Origin: Desulfotignum sp.
GTDB taxonomy: Bacteria; Desulfobacterota; Desulfobacteria; Desulfobacterales; Desulfobacteraceae
Length of the DNA: 37,905 bases
Assembly: GCA_011389575.1 (NCBI GenBank)
Contig: JAABUB010000027.1
Coordinates: forward strand, 1-37,905
Direction: 5' to 3'
The notes under the pieces were generated by a model. The model ran no database searches. It saw only the letters and a program-made list of their open reading frames with translations, and was not told the origin of the DNA. Both the position numbers and the translations under genes were made by a program. This document shows, piece by piece, positions 1 to 8,200 of this stretch (position 1 is the stretch's first letter; every line of letters starts with the position of its first letter).

Positions 1-412
1 TGGTGGAACCGCAAGAATATGTTCACAAGGGAAGCCTCAGTCACGGAAGTCATTCCAAGCCAGGGAAAAGCAACCGAGGACTGAACATGCCATGCATACA
101 GAAGGGAGTTCAGTTGTGCTAAGTTCCCGCCGGTTATAGGTCCTTACCGATTTTTCCTGCTCAATGATCATTATCCGCTGCATAAGTTTTCTGAGACTGA
201 AAAAATTTATGATACCATTAGAATTCAAAACCTGGTAGTGTCGAATGGCATGATAATGATAAGGCAAATCTTTGTGAACGCATGGATAACCAGCCACCTA
301 AATCTTGGGCTGGATGGCTTAACAAGCCTTATCGTTGAATTTTTAGATTAATGATGAGGATTCTTATGCGATCCGTGAATTTCAAATATTATATGAGTTT
401 AAATAGAGCTCT
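1..412. other. gene-poor left edge
   Basis: I see no recognisable gene, RNA or repeat here. The minus strand has one open frame of 86 codons (297 down to 37, GTG start) whose product I do not recognise. It is basic and Cys/Tyr-rich near its end, has no convincing ribosome binding site, and may be chance or the remnant of a gene. No strong promoter was found for the membrane-protein gene that starts at 413. Confidence 0.4.
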
Positions 413-1243
413 ATGACAATTTTACCTTCACTCCACGGCTCTTTTTTGGGGTTTGCTGCGATATTTATATGCATCGGCGTTGGTATGTTTTTTTTACGCA
501 ATGCTGCGAGCGGAGAAGTCGGTCCAGGATACTGGGCCGCGAGCTTCTTCTTAAACAGTGCGGGCTTTGTGTTCTGGGCAGGTACGGTCAAATATAGCCC
601 ATGGCTGTTCTTCAATGCCGGTGAAATTTTACATATGCTGGGTTTTATTACATTGGTGTTTGGAATCTATAGGTTTACTGGGAAGAAGATTCAACGCTGG
701 AATATTTATGTTCTATGCGGATTTATCGTTGCCTGGATAGTGACAATGACCTTTATGCCGCAACATCGAACCGGATCTTTCTTTCTGCTCATGTTTTTTC
801 GGGCCGTGCTTTTTCTTTGGGCTGGAATCATAATTTTAAGGCACATCCCCACAAAGTTGCCGACGGTGCGAACATTGTCCGGTGGGGGATTACTGATCTG
901 GGGGACGTATGTACTTTTTTTCCCCTTTATTTGGCTATTGCCGAGGTTGCTTTCCATAGCGTTTGGTTTCCTGGTGGGTTTTCATATATTGGCTACCCTG
1001 GGTATGGTGGCTCTGGTGATAGATCGTATTCGGATACGAGCCGAGGCGAGTGAAAAACGCGTTCAGCACCTTGAGGGGTTGCTCCCCATTTGCTCTCACT
1101 GTAAAAAAATCAGAGATGATAAAGGATATTGGCACCAGGTTGAATTATATGTTCGTGATCATTCACAAGCGGAATTTAGCCATGGAATCTGCCCTGAATG
1201 TGTCAAAAAACATTATCCCGATTTAGACCTTTATGATGATTGA
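413..1243 (+). CDS. seven-helix membrane protein with C-terminal CxxC...CxxC module
   Basis: The product has 276 residues. The first 205 or so form about seven hydrophobic helices separated by short loops, a layout seen in 7TM sensory input domains. A short charged helix (about residues 206-220) leads into a module at 221-270 with the motif LLPICSHCKKIRDDKGYW followed by FSHGICPEC. Cys227, Cys230, Cys260 and Cys263 could bind a metal. This module is familiar from the C-termini of many environmental histidine kinases and response regulators, but its function is not established as far as I know. Here it is attached directly to a membrane domain with no kinase or cyclase between. The ATG follows only a weak AGAG, so the start is less certain than the frame. 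I infer a membrane sensor or a reduced sensor protein. Confidence 0.75.
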   Translation: MTILPSLHGSFLGFAAIFICIGVGMFFLRNAASGEVGPGYWAASFFLNSAGFVFWAGTVKYSPWLFFNAGEILHMLGFITLVFGIYRFTGKKIQRWNIYVLCGFIVAWIVTMTFMPQHRTGSFFLLMFFRAVLFLWAGIIILRHIPTKLPTVRTLSGGGLLIWGTYVLFFPFIWLLPRLLSIAFGFLVGFHILATLGMVALVIDRIRIRAEASEKRVQHLEGLLPICSHCKKIRDDKGYWHQVELYVRDHSQAEFSHGICPECVKKHYPDLDLYDD

Positions 1244-1438
1244 ATGGAATCGTGATTAATTATCCCATGGATAAAAATTTCCAGGGTCATTTATTTTGGG
1301 ATGCCATGACTACTTTGATGCGTCAGGACATGACAGCATGTTTATTACACTTGTATACCCTGTACAAAGCGCTTGCCAGCGGTTCGAGATTGAACCATAT
1401 TTTTGTGTCTGATTCATCAGACAAAGGAGAGAGGCCTC

Positions 1439-3130
1439 ATGGCTGACGACCGGGATGTCAACCTTAAAGAAGAGATCAAATCGATCTTCACGGATTATGT
1501 GCGGATCTCAAGCTACACCAATACTGCGGGCGAAAGATTGGTAGAACCCTTTTTAACCTCATGGTTCAGCCGCCAGGATTATTTCAAGGAACGCCCTGAC
1601 CAATGGGGATGCCACTCCATTGAAAATGACCCTTTAGGTCGTCACGTTGTCTGGGGGATGGTTCGTGGTAACGGCGAGGATACCGTTGTCATGATTCACC
1701 ACTATGATGTGGTGGAGATCAGTGATTTTGAAACCGCAAAACCCTTTGCCCTTGATATCGGGAAGATCAACACAGAGATCCGGTCCATGCTGCATAAATT
1801 CGATCCGGAGTCCATCCGGGATCTGGACAGTGGGAAATGGCAGTTCGGCAGGGGAGGGGCTGACATGAAAGCCGGCGGCGCCATTCAACTGGCCCTGTTG
1901 GAACACTACAGCCGGAGGAGTGATTTAACGGGAAACCTGATCGTCGTGTGCGTGCCGGATGAGGAAAATCTGTCCGCTGGAATGCGATCTGCCATTGGCC
2001 TTCTGGCCGGGCTGAAACGGCAATTCAGCCTGAGCTATCTGCTCATGATCAATTCCGAGCCCCATCAGGGAAAGGATCCTGAAGCGGTGGTCCTGTATGA
2101 GGGCACTGTTGGAAAACTTTTGCCCGTTGTGTATGCCCGGGGGAGCCTGGCCCATGTCGGGCGGATCTATGAAGGGCTCAATCCCCTGCATCTGATGTCG
2201 GAACTGGTCATCCGGACGGAACTGGAGATGACGTTGTCCGACCGGATTGAACATGAGGTTACGCCACCGCCCTCATGGCTGTATTTTAAGGACACCAAAA
2301 CCCATTATGATGTCTCCATCCCCACGTCGGTTCAGGCATACATGAGCGTACTCACCCTGAAAACCAGTGCAGGTGAATTTTTAGAAACACTCAGGACAAA
2401 GGCTGAACAGGCCTTTGAAACTGTGCTTCACCGGATGAACCGTTCTTATGGACAATTCCTTGAGGCAACGGGAGAGTCACAAAAAATACTGCCCTGGACG
2501 GTCAATGTTAAAACCTTTGCCGAGATCTTTCGGGAAGCGGTGGACCGGAGCGGGGAACGTTTCACCAATCTGTATCAGGAGAAACTGGAGCAGATCGCAG
2601 ATGCCGTGGCACAGGGGCGGCAGGGGCTGCCGCAAAGCAGTTTTGAGCTCATCGCTTTCTGTCTTGAATACATTGGGGATAAACAGCCGCTCATCGTCAT
2701 CGGCCTGTCGCCTCCATACTATCCCGCTGTCAGTAATTACCGGATACCCCATCTCGATCAGCAGATCCGCCGTCTGCTGGACCGTATTCCATCTTTTTGC
2801 AGGCAAAAGTTTGATCTGTCATGCAGGATGACAAAATTTTTTACCGGTATTTCCGACTTGAGCTATTCTTACCTTGATGATTCAGCAGGCCTCAGTCGCG
2901 CTGTGGCCGAGAACATGCCCCTTTGGGGAAAGATGTATGATATTCCTTTTGATCATATCCGCGAGATCCGCATGCCCTGCATCAACATCGGTCCTTGGGG
3001 CAAGGATTTCCACAAGCTGACCGAACGGGTTCTGATTGAAGACGTGTATGACCGAACGCCCCGGCTGCTCCGGTTTGTGATTGATCAGTTGCTTCAAGCT
3101 TCTACCTTAAAGGCTGCATTTGCTGTTTAG
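1439..3130 (+). CDS. rocB: M20-family zinc peptidase, RocB-like
   Basis: The product has 563 residues and belongs to the M20/M28 metallopeptidase-like fold. Its length and motif layout fit the RocB (arginine utilisation protein) branch. Metal ligands can be seen in order: MIHHYDVV (His88, Asp90), GRGGADMKAGG (Asp142, bridging position) and VPDEEN (Glu175-Glu176, catalytic base and ligand). It has no signal peptide, so it is probably cytoplasmic. The ATG at 1439 is preceded by AAAGGAGAG at a good distance, which makes it preferable to an upstream GTG at 1403. In Bacillus rocB lies in an arginine catabolic regulon, but its exact reaction is not well defined. No other arginine genes are nearby, so the substrate here is unknown. 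It appears to be a single-gene unit. Confidence 0.75.
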   Translation: MADDRDVNLKEEIKSIFTDYVRISSYTNTAGERLVEPFLTSWFSRQDYFKERPDQWGCHSIENDPLGRHVVWGMVRGNGEDTVVMIHHYDVVEISDFETAKPFALDIGKINTEIRSMLHKFDPESIRDLDSGKWQFGRGGADMKAGGAIQLALLEHYSRRSDLTGNLIVVCVPDEENLSAGMRSAIGLLAGLKRQFSLSYLLMINSEPHQGKDPEAVVLYEGTVGKLLPVVYARGSLAHVGRIYEGLNPLHLMSELVIRTELEMTLSDRIEHEVTPPPSWLYFKDTKTHYDVSIPTSVQAYMSVLTLKTSAGEFLETLRTKAEQAFETVLHRMNRSYGQFLEATGESQKILPWTVNVKTFAEIFREAVDRSGERFTNLYQEKLEQIADAVAQGRQGLPQSSFELIAFCLEYIGDKQPLIVIGLSPPYYPAVSNYRIPHLDQQIRRLLDRIPSFCRQKFDLSCRMTKFFTGISDLSYSYLDDSAGLSRAVAENMPLWGKMYDIPFDHIREIRMPCINIGPWGKDFHKLTERVLIEDVYDRTPRLLRFVIDQLLQASTLKAAFAV

Positions 3131-3310
3131 ATACAGATATAATGTTGGGTTGCAGCATGGCCGGGGTTTTACAGCTGATTCGGGTGCAGTTGTCTGACGG
3201 TTTTACACCTTTCAGGCCGCAGGCCGGGAGTTATAATATGGTGACGGCAGCGTCGGATAAACGCGGTAGACATGGCGGAAGACCTCTTCGGTCCGGATTT
3301 CTCTCAAGCT
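3131..3310. other. intergenic, no gene recognised
   Basis: There is no supported gene between the peptidase stop and the nuclease-like remnant. On the minus strand a short open stretch (about 3310 to 3232) is codon-like and may be more debris from the same degraded locus. I see no clear terminator hairpin with a T-run after the peptidase gene. Confidence 0.3.
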
Positions 3311-3502
3311 TTACTTGAGGTTGTATTTCTGCAAATTCTCCGACAAAGAGAATACAATAATCCTGCTTGGAATTTGTGCAGCGGTCCGCTGCACTATTTG
3401 CCGTTCCGGCCATGCAGGGACAAATTTGTGTACTTCTGCTCTCATATTCCCAGCTCCGCAAAGTTTTTCTTTATGGCTGCTGCCATGCGTCTTTTTTAAC
3501 AC
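3311..3502 (-). pseudogene. fragment resembling the N-terminal domain of a YhcG/DUF1016 nuclease
   Basis: A 63-codon minus-strand frame contains NMRAEVHKFVPAWP and then IVQRTAAQIP. This resembles the pattern 'YMR.F...WP....VQ..AAQIPW.HN' of the DUF1016 N-terminal domain in YhcG-type PDDEXK nucleases. A full family member has roughly 330-370 residues, so only a small piece is left. The usual PW.HN continuation is altered (PSRIIV), which fits decay. There is no start context or catalytic domain. It lies among other fragments and TA genes. The match is from memory of the family pattern and is moderate at best. Confidence 0.4.
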
Positions 3503-3507
3503 GACGC

Positions 3508-3576
3508 AAGCTTTTTCATGAACCGCGGTAAAGAAATGACGGTTACATCGCTACTGAAGGGAAATTCGTCACTGCC
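3508..3576 (-). pseudogene. remnant shared with 20178-20245
   Basis: About 69 bases closely match the segment at 20178-20245, with only a handful of substitutions and the same orientation. Read on the minus strand it encodes GSDEFPFSSDVTVISLPRF, compared with GSDEFPVSTDVTVISLPRF at the other locus. The family is not recognised. Upstream and downstream sequence does not match between the two sites, so this is a short leftover of a once larger shared gene. The plus strand is also open in both copies, so strand assignment rests on the longer codon-like frame at the other copy. Confidence 0.5.
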
Positions 3577-3673
3577 TTGTAATATAGGATATTTATTCCG
3601 AAATTACAAAGTAAGCAATGCAAACAGATTATATTTGCTCTTTTTTGACCAAATGGGCGCCGATCCTGCTGGA

Positions 3674-3988
3674 TCAGGTAGTAGATGATATTGCATTTGC
3701 CATATCTATTTTTGGCACATTCTGCCAACCGGTTGCTTTGTTTTCAGCTTCCCACATGTCATAATTTTTTTGTAGATTGGCCCACAGATCCGGTGTGGTA
3801 TCAAATGCTTTTGAAAGACGTAAAGCCATGTCCGGGGTAACGCTTTTTTTTTCATTTGTGATCGCTGAAACCGCTTTTCTTGAAACATCCAATATCTCAG
3901 CCAATTTCGTAATAGTCAAACCTAACGGTTCAATGTAGTGTTTTCTCAAGATTCTTCCGGGGTGTGCGGGTTTTCTCATCTTTCTCAT
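3674..3988 (-). CDS. higA: HigA-family antitoxin (XRE-type HTH), apparently without a toxin
   Basis: The product has 104 residues and matches the HigA/VapI type: an N-terminal PAHPGRILRKHYIEPLGLT, a helix-turn-helix (LTITKLAEILDVSRKAVSAI, about residues 23-45), and the C-terminal sequence DTTPDLWANLQKNYDMW typical of the group. HigA normally neutralises the HigB ribosome-dependent mRNase and represses its own operon, with higB directly upstream. The upstream DNA here (3989-4250) is AT-rich and holds no HigB-like frame, so the antitoxin looks orphaned. A second Met at residue 4 (start 3979) has better spacing to AGGAA and may be the real start. Confidence 0.85.
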   Translation of the reverse strand: MRKMRKPAHPGRILRKHYIEPLGLTITKLAEILDVSRKAVSAITNEKKSVTPDMALRLSKAFDTTPDLWANLQKNYDMWEAENKATGWQNVPKIDMANAISSTT

Positions 3989-4251
3989 TTCCTGGCACCT
4001 TTCTATTTTTTATTTCTTTCCCTGTCATCCGTTTGCTATTAATGTTTTATTATCTTATGTTGCGGGTTAATGCCGCTTTGGTCATCCTTGATAAAGAATT
4101 TTTTCAATCCCTTATGTTTGAATTGTTTAATCACCAGATCCCTATTGTTGATTCCAGCTATTCAAAATCACTTTGTTTCTATATGATCAATCTGTTGTAA
4201 CCCATGAGGTTATGTCAATAACATATATTCACAACGCTTTTTTGTCAAATG
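3989..4251. other. AT-rich spacer without a gene
   Basis: This stretch is visibly richer in A and T than its surroundings. No frame on either strand resembles a known protein, in particular no HigB toxin. It may contain the higA promoter, but I cannot point to one convincingly. Confidence 0.35.
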
Positions 4252-4311
4252 CTTCAAAAACAATACTGTCCCCCGCATCACCGCCTCATCCAGGCAGAGT
4301 GGAAGCGGTGT
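4252..4311 (+). pseudogene. leftover 3' end of a chemoreceptor gene
   Basis: The segment around 4268-4310 matches the 3' coding end of the chemoreceptor gene at about 26565-26608 with roughly five mismatches in 44 bases. In the corresponding frame it reads TVPRITASSRQSGSGVP, against [17 protein letters not shown] in the intact receptor. The next bases jump straight to the hairpin that in the intact locus lies just past the stop codon, so the last 30 or so codons have been deleted. This indicates that a second copy of the receptor's 3' end once lay here. Confidence 0.6.
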
Positions 4312-4348
4312 CCCCGGGCAGATGCAATCATCATGTATCTGCCCGGGG
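4312..4348. repeat. hairpin repeat, copy 1 of 3
   Basis: A perfect 12-bp inverted repeat, CCCCGGGCAGAT / ATCTGCCCGGGG, is separated by a 13-base loop. The same element with the same loop length is found at 19295-19331 and 26712-26748. There is no T-run on either side, so it is not a standard intrinsic terminator. It lies between a leftover chemoreceptor 3' end and the 3' end of the minus-strand relE-like gene. Confidence 0.75.
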
Positions 4349-4386
4349 ATGGTTATCTCTATCTCCTGACTGAACCCTTCCGAATG

Positions 4387-4662
4387 TTATCGCCTGGCCG
4401 CTGTTTGATATACTTCCCTGCGGTGGCAGATACAAAGCACGGTAATTTTTTGACCGGATATTTTGTACACGATCCGGTAATCCCCTACCCGGATTTTCCA
4501 ATAGCCTTTCAGGGTTTTTCGCAACGGCAGACCATACGCATCAGGCGCAGTCATTATCCGTTCTTCAATAGCTTTTCTGATACGCGTTCGGATATCCGGA
4601 TCTATCTTGGGCAGATCCTTTTTTTTTACATCCAGGTGGTATTCAATCCCATACATCTTCAT
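4387..4662 (-). CDS. RelE/ParE-superfamily toxin
   Basis: The product has 91 residues with the RelE fold signature: an N-terminal strand (MKMYGIEYHLDVKKKDLPKI), a helical hairpin (TRIRKAIEERI), then GYWKIRVGDYRIVYKI and a C-terminal ICHRREVY. The basic Arg and Tyr residues of this kind are used by RelE toxins for ribosome-bound mRNA cleavage. The ATG at 4662 overlaps the last 20 bases of the antitoxin gene in another frame, which suggests translational coupling. An upstream start at 4686 would fall inside the antitoxin without a better ribosome site. The start of this toxin and its antitoxin are recognisable again as a remnant at 19334-19416. Confidence 0.85.
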   Translation of the reverse strand: MKMYGIEYHLDVKKKDLPKIDPDIRTRIRKAIEERIMTAPDAYGLPLRKTLKGYWKIRVGDYRIVYKISGQKITVLCICHRREVYQTAARR

Positions 4663-4870
4663 GAGACAGGGCTTTTTTAGAATCAAAGGTTTGTTCTCTT
4701 CGGTCTGCTATTTTCGTCAGTGCAATGTCTTCCCTGATTTCCAACGCCTCTTTCACCAAATCCCTCATGATCAGGGACATGGATATTCCTTCATTGGCAG
4801 CCATTTCATTTATGGTATAGTAGAGTCCTTTTTCCAGAACCACATTTATTCTTGGGTTTTTTGTCGGCAT
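4643..4870 (-). CDS. ribbon-helix-helix antitoxin of the RelE-type toxin
   Basis: The product has 75 residues. A ribbon-helix-helix DNA-binding segment (NPRINVVLEKGLYYTINEMA, then an SLIMRDLVKEALE helix) is followed by a charged C-terminal tail that would wrap the toxin. AGGAG lies seven to eight bases before the ATG. It is the first gene of a two-gene minus-strand operon with the downstream toxin. As in other antitoxins of this class, it probably represses the promoter at 4906-4934. Confidence 0.8.
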   Translation of the reverse strand: MPTKNPRINVVLEKGLYYTINEMAANEGISMSLIMRDLVKEALEIREDIALTKIADRREQTFDSKKALSHEDVWD

Positions 4871-4905
4871 GGTATTATCACTCCTGTAGACGTATTGAAT
4901 AGCAG

Positions 4906-4934
4906 AGTGTATCGCTTGTGTACCACTTTGTCAA
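4906..4934 (-). promoter_or_regulatory. sigma-70 promoter of the RelBE-like operon
   Basis: On the minus strand TTGACA (4934-4929) and TACACT (4911-4906) are separated by exactly 17 bases, about 35 bases before the antitoxin start codon. Two direct GTGTA motifs (plus strand 4907-4911 and 4918-4922) lie across the -10 region and spacer and are plausible antitoxin operator half-sites. Confidence 0.7.
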
Positions 4935-4941
4935 TGGCAAA

Positions 4942-5094
4942 ATGGCGGCAGACCCCCATGGAGACGCTGGGCCAGTAACCAAGTTTCAGAGAGCCATTTC
5001 GGAAAAGGCGTTGTCTGATAATCTGGATACTCATGAGCTGAGGAAGTTGCTATATGATTGTTGTGTGGATGATTTTATGTTCAGTCCAAGATGA
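4942..5094 (+). CDS. possible 50-residue protein or gene tail
   Basis: A 50-codon frame runs from ATG 4942 to TGA 5092. From about residue 13 it has protein-like composition (KFQRAISEKALSDNL, then HELRKLLYDCCVDDFMF). There is no Shine-Dalgarno site, and its beginning overlaps the region just upstream of the TA promoter, so it is more likely the preserved C-terminal end of a broken gene than a working one. I do not recognise the family. It lies directly upstream of the defence-type genes. Confidence 0.3.
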   Translation: MAADPHGDAGPVTKFQRAISEKALSDNLDTHELRKLLYDCCVDDFMFSPR

Positions 5095-5287
5095 ATGGCT
5101 CAATTCTCATGAGGGTGATATCAGTAAAGAAAACTTGATTTTTGTAGTTCAGCCATATACTTTGGCCTTGGTTGACCCGATATTGCTGGATCAGATTTTC
5201 TAAACATGAATTCCGGTCAACTGATTGACCGCAATAATAGAGGATGGCGTTGAAAAAGTAAAAAACGCATATGTCAGGAGCTATTTG
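5095..5287. other. leader region of the DUF499 operon
   Basis: No gene is seen here. A weak promoter candidate is TTGACC near 5170 with a loosely matching AT-rich -10 about 17 bases later. An in-frame TTG at 5225 would extend the following protein by 21 residues, but CAGGAG at 5275-5280 correctly positioned before the ATG at 5288 argues that this region is untranslated. Confidence 0.35.
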
Positions 5288-8200
5288 ATGAAAACCGTCC
5301 GCAATGCATGCCGGTTACAGCCCAACGCACTCGACATCAATGTCGGGGATCAGATCGAGCGACTGGATCAGATTATTCAGGATACCGATGGGCAGGAATA
5401 TTTCAAAAAAACATTCATCACCGACGGGATGAAGGCCCTGCTTTCCAAAGGCATGGCCCGTCTTGCAGGAAAGACCAATGACTCGGTATTCCATCTCAAA
5501 CAGGCCATGGGTGGTGGTAAGACGCATTTGATGGTCGGATTCGGACTCCTGGCAAAAAATCCGTCTCTCCGGGAAGAACGGATCGGGTCCATGCCGTATC
5601 AATCCAGTTTTGGGACGGCAAAGATTGCAGCATTCAATGGTCGGAACAACCCGCACACCTATTTCTGGGGAGAAATTGCCCGCCAGCTGTCCAGGGAAAG
5701 TGTCTTCCGGGAGTTCTGGGAATCCGGGGCCAAAGCACCGGATGAACAATCTTGGCTGTCCCTGTTTGAAGGAGAAGACCCCATCCTGATTCTGCTGGAT
5801 GAGTTGCCGCCCTATTTCCATTACTACAGCACCCAGGTGTTGGGACATGGAACCGTTGCCGATGTGGTCACCCGGGCATTTTCCAACATGCTGACAGCGG
5901 CCCAGAAAAAGAAAAACGTGTGTATTGTGGTATCAGATCTGACGGCGGCCTATGATACCGGTGGAAAACTGATCCAGCGCGCGTTGAATGACGCGACCCA
6001 GGAGCTTGGACGTGCCGAGGTGTCCATCACCCCGGTCAATCTGGAATCCAATGAAATTTATGAGATTCTGCGCAAACGTCTTTTTACGACATTGCCGGAT
6101 AAAAGCCAGATCAGTGACATTGCTTCTGTGTATGCATCAAGGCTGGCCGAAGCGGCAAGGGCCAAAACCGTTGAAAGAAGTGCCGAAGCCCTTGCCAATG
6201 ACATTGAGTCAACCTATCCGTTTCATCCAAGCTTCAAAAGCATTGTTGCCCTGTTCAAGGAAAATGAAAAATTTAAACAGACCCGGGGTCTTATGGAACT
6301 GGTGTCCCGGCTGCTGAAATCGGTATGGGAAAGCAGTGAGGATGTGTATCTGATCGGGGCCCAGCATTTTGACCTGTCCATTCATGATGTCCGGGAGAAG
6401 CTGGCGGAAATATCCCAGATGCGGGATGTGATCGCCAGAGATCTCTGGGACTCCACAAACAGTGCCCATGCGCAGATCATCGATATCAACAGCGGCAATG
6501 ATTCTGCCAAACAGGTGGGAACCTTGCTGCTCACTGCCAGCCTTTCCACTGCGGTGAATTCCGTCAGAGGGCTGACGGAAAGAGAACTGCTGGAGTGCCT
6601 GATCGATCCCAACCATCAGGGCAGCGGCTTTCGAAATGCCTTCATGGAACTCCAGAAATCCGCTTGGTACCTGCACCAGACCCAGGAGGGCCGCACCTAT
6701 TTCAGCCACCAGGAAAACCTGACAAAAAAGCTTCAGGTGTATGCGGACAAAGCCCCGCAGAACAAAGTGGATGACCTGATCCGGCACCGTCTGGATCAGA
6801 TGTATGCACCGGTCACCAAAGAAGCCTATGAAAAGGTGCTGCCATTGCCGGAAATGGATGATGCCTCAGCCAGTCTCAAAACCATGAGGACCCTGCTCAT
6901 CATAGAGCCGGACGGGAAAATCCCCCCCGGGGTGTATGCCCGTTTTTTCAAGGATCTGGTGAACAAAAACAACCTTCTGATCCTGACCGGGGACAAATCA
7001 TCCATTGCCAGTGTGGAAAAAGCGGCCCGCCATGTATATGCCGTATCCAAGGCAGATGGTGAAATTCCTGGATCCCATCCCCAGCGTAAAGAACTGGATG
7101 AAAAAAAAGCGCAGTATGAGCAGGATTTTCAGACCACCATTCTCTCGGTTTTCGACAAGCTGCTTTTCCCGGGCAACAGCCGCGGTGAAGATCTGCTGCG
7201 CCCCAAAGCCCTTGACCGGACATACCCGTCCCATGAGCCGTACAATGGTGAGCGACAGATTGTCAAAACCCTGACATCGGATCCCATTAAACTGTATACC
7301 CGGGTGATTGACAATTTCGATGCCCTTCGTGCCAGGGCGGAATCCCTGCTGTTCGGATCCCGGGACGAGGTGCGCAAAACCGATCTTTTGGACCGGATGA
7401 AGCAGAAAACCCAAATGCCGTGGCTTCCCAGCCGCGGGTTTGATGAGCTGGCCATCGAGGCGTACCAGCGCGGTGTGTGGGAAGATATGGGAAACGGCTA
7501 TATCACGAAAAAACCCAAACCCAAAAAAACGGAAGTCATTGTCAGTGAAGCGTCCATGCCGGATGATGCCGGCACGGTGCGGCTCAAGATCGATGTGGCC
7601 AACGCCGGCAACAGCCCCCGGATCCATTATGCCGAAGACAGTGACGTGTCAGAAAACAGCCCGGTATTGAACGATAACTCCCTGGCCACCCGGGCACTTC
7701 GGGTGCAGTTTCTTGCGAAGGATCCCACCGGAAACAACCTGACCGGCCCTCCCATCACATGGAAGAACTGCCTGACCCTGCGCAACCGGTTCGATGAATT
7801 TTCCCGGACCGTGGAGCTGTTTGTCGCGCCCAGAGGATCCATCAAATATACCTTGGACGGATCGGAACCCAGAAACGGGTTGGACTACACCGGCCCCATC
7901 CAGCTGGGAGATGAAGAAACAACCGTCCATGTGTTTGCCGAGTGTGAGGGCATCGAGGCAAAAAGAAACTTTACCTTTGCGGAATCGGGATCCCGGGAAA
8001 TCCCCATGGTCAAAGAGGCTCCTGCCGTTCTATACAGCGCATCTCCCAAACGGCTGGACAGTGCCTCCAAAACCTATCAGGGGCTGAAGATGGCCGGGGA
8101 GAAACACATCGAGTTTGAACAGGTGGTTCTGATGGTGGGATCTGCACCCAAAGCCATTCATCTGTCCCTGGGGGAAATCCGGATCAGTGCCGGGTTCATC

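Noticed and set aside
1351-1367. Imperfect palindrome TTGTA-N7-TACAA before the peptidase gene
   Set aside because: Five-base arms are too short to call an operator without comparison to related upstream regions.
1240-1446. 68-codon plus-strand frame between the membrane protein and the peptidase
   Set aside because: It overlaps both neighbours, has no ribosome site and no protein-like pattern; it is probably chance.
4312-4348. Hairpin as an intrinsic terminator
   Set aside because: No T-run follows on either strand in any of the three copies, so I list it as a repeat.
4252-4380. Insertion sequence or att site
   Set aside because: No transposase, terminal repeats or target duplication were seen; the similarity is explained by the chemoreceptor 3' end.
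5225-5287. Longer DUF499 protein from the TTG at 5225
   Set aside because: The ATG at 5288 has a good CAGGAG at proper distance, and the extra residues show no conserved feature.
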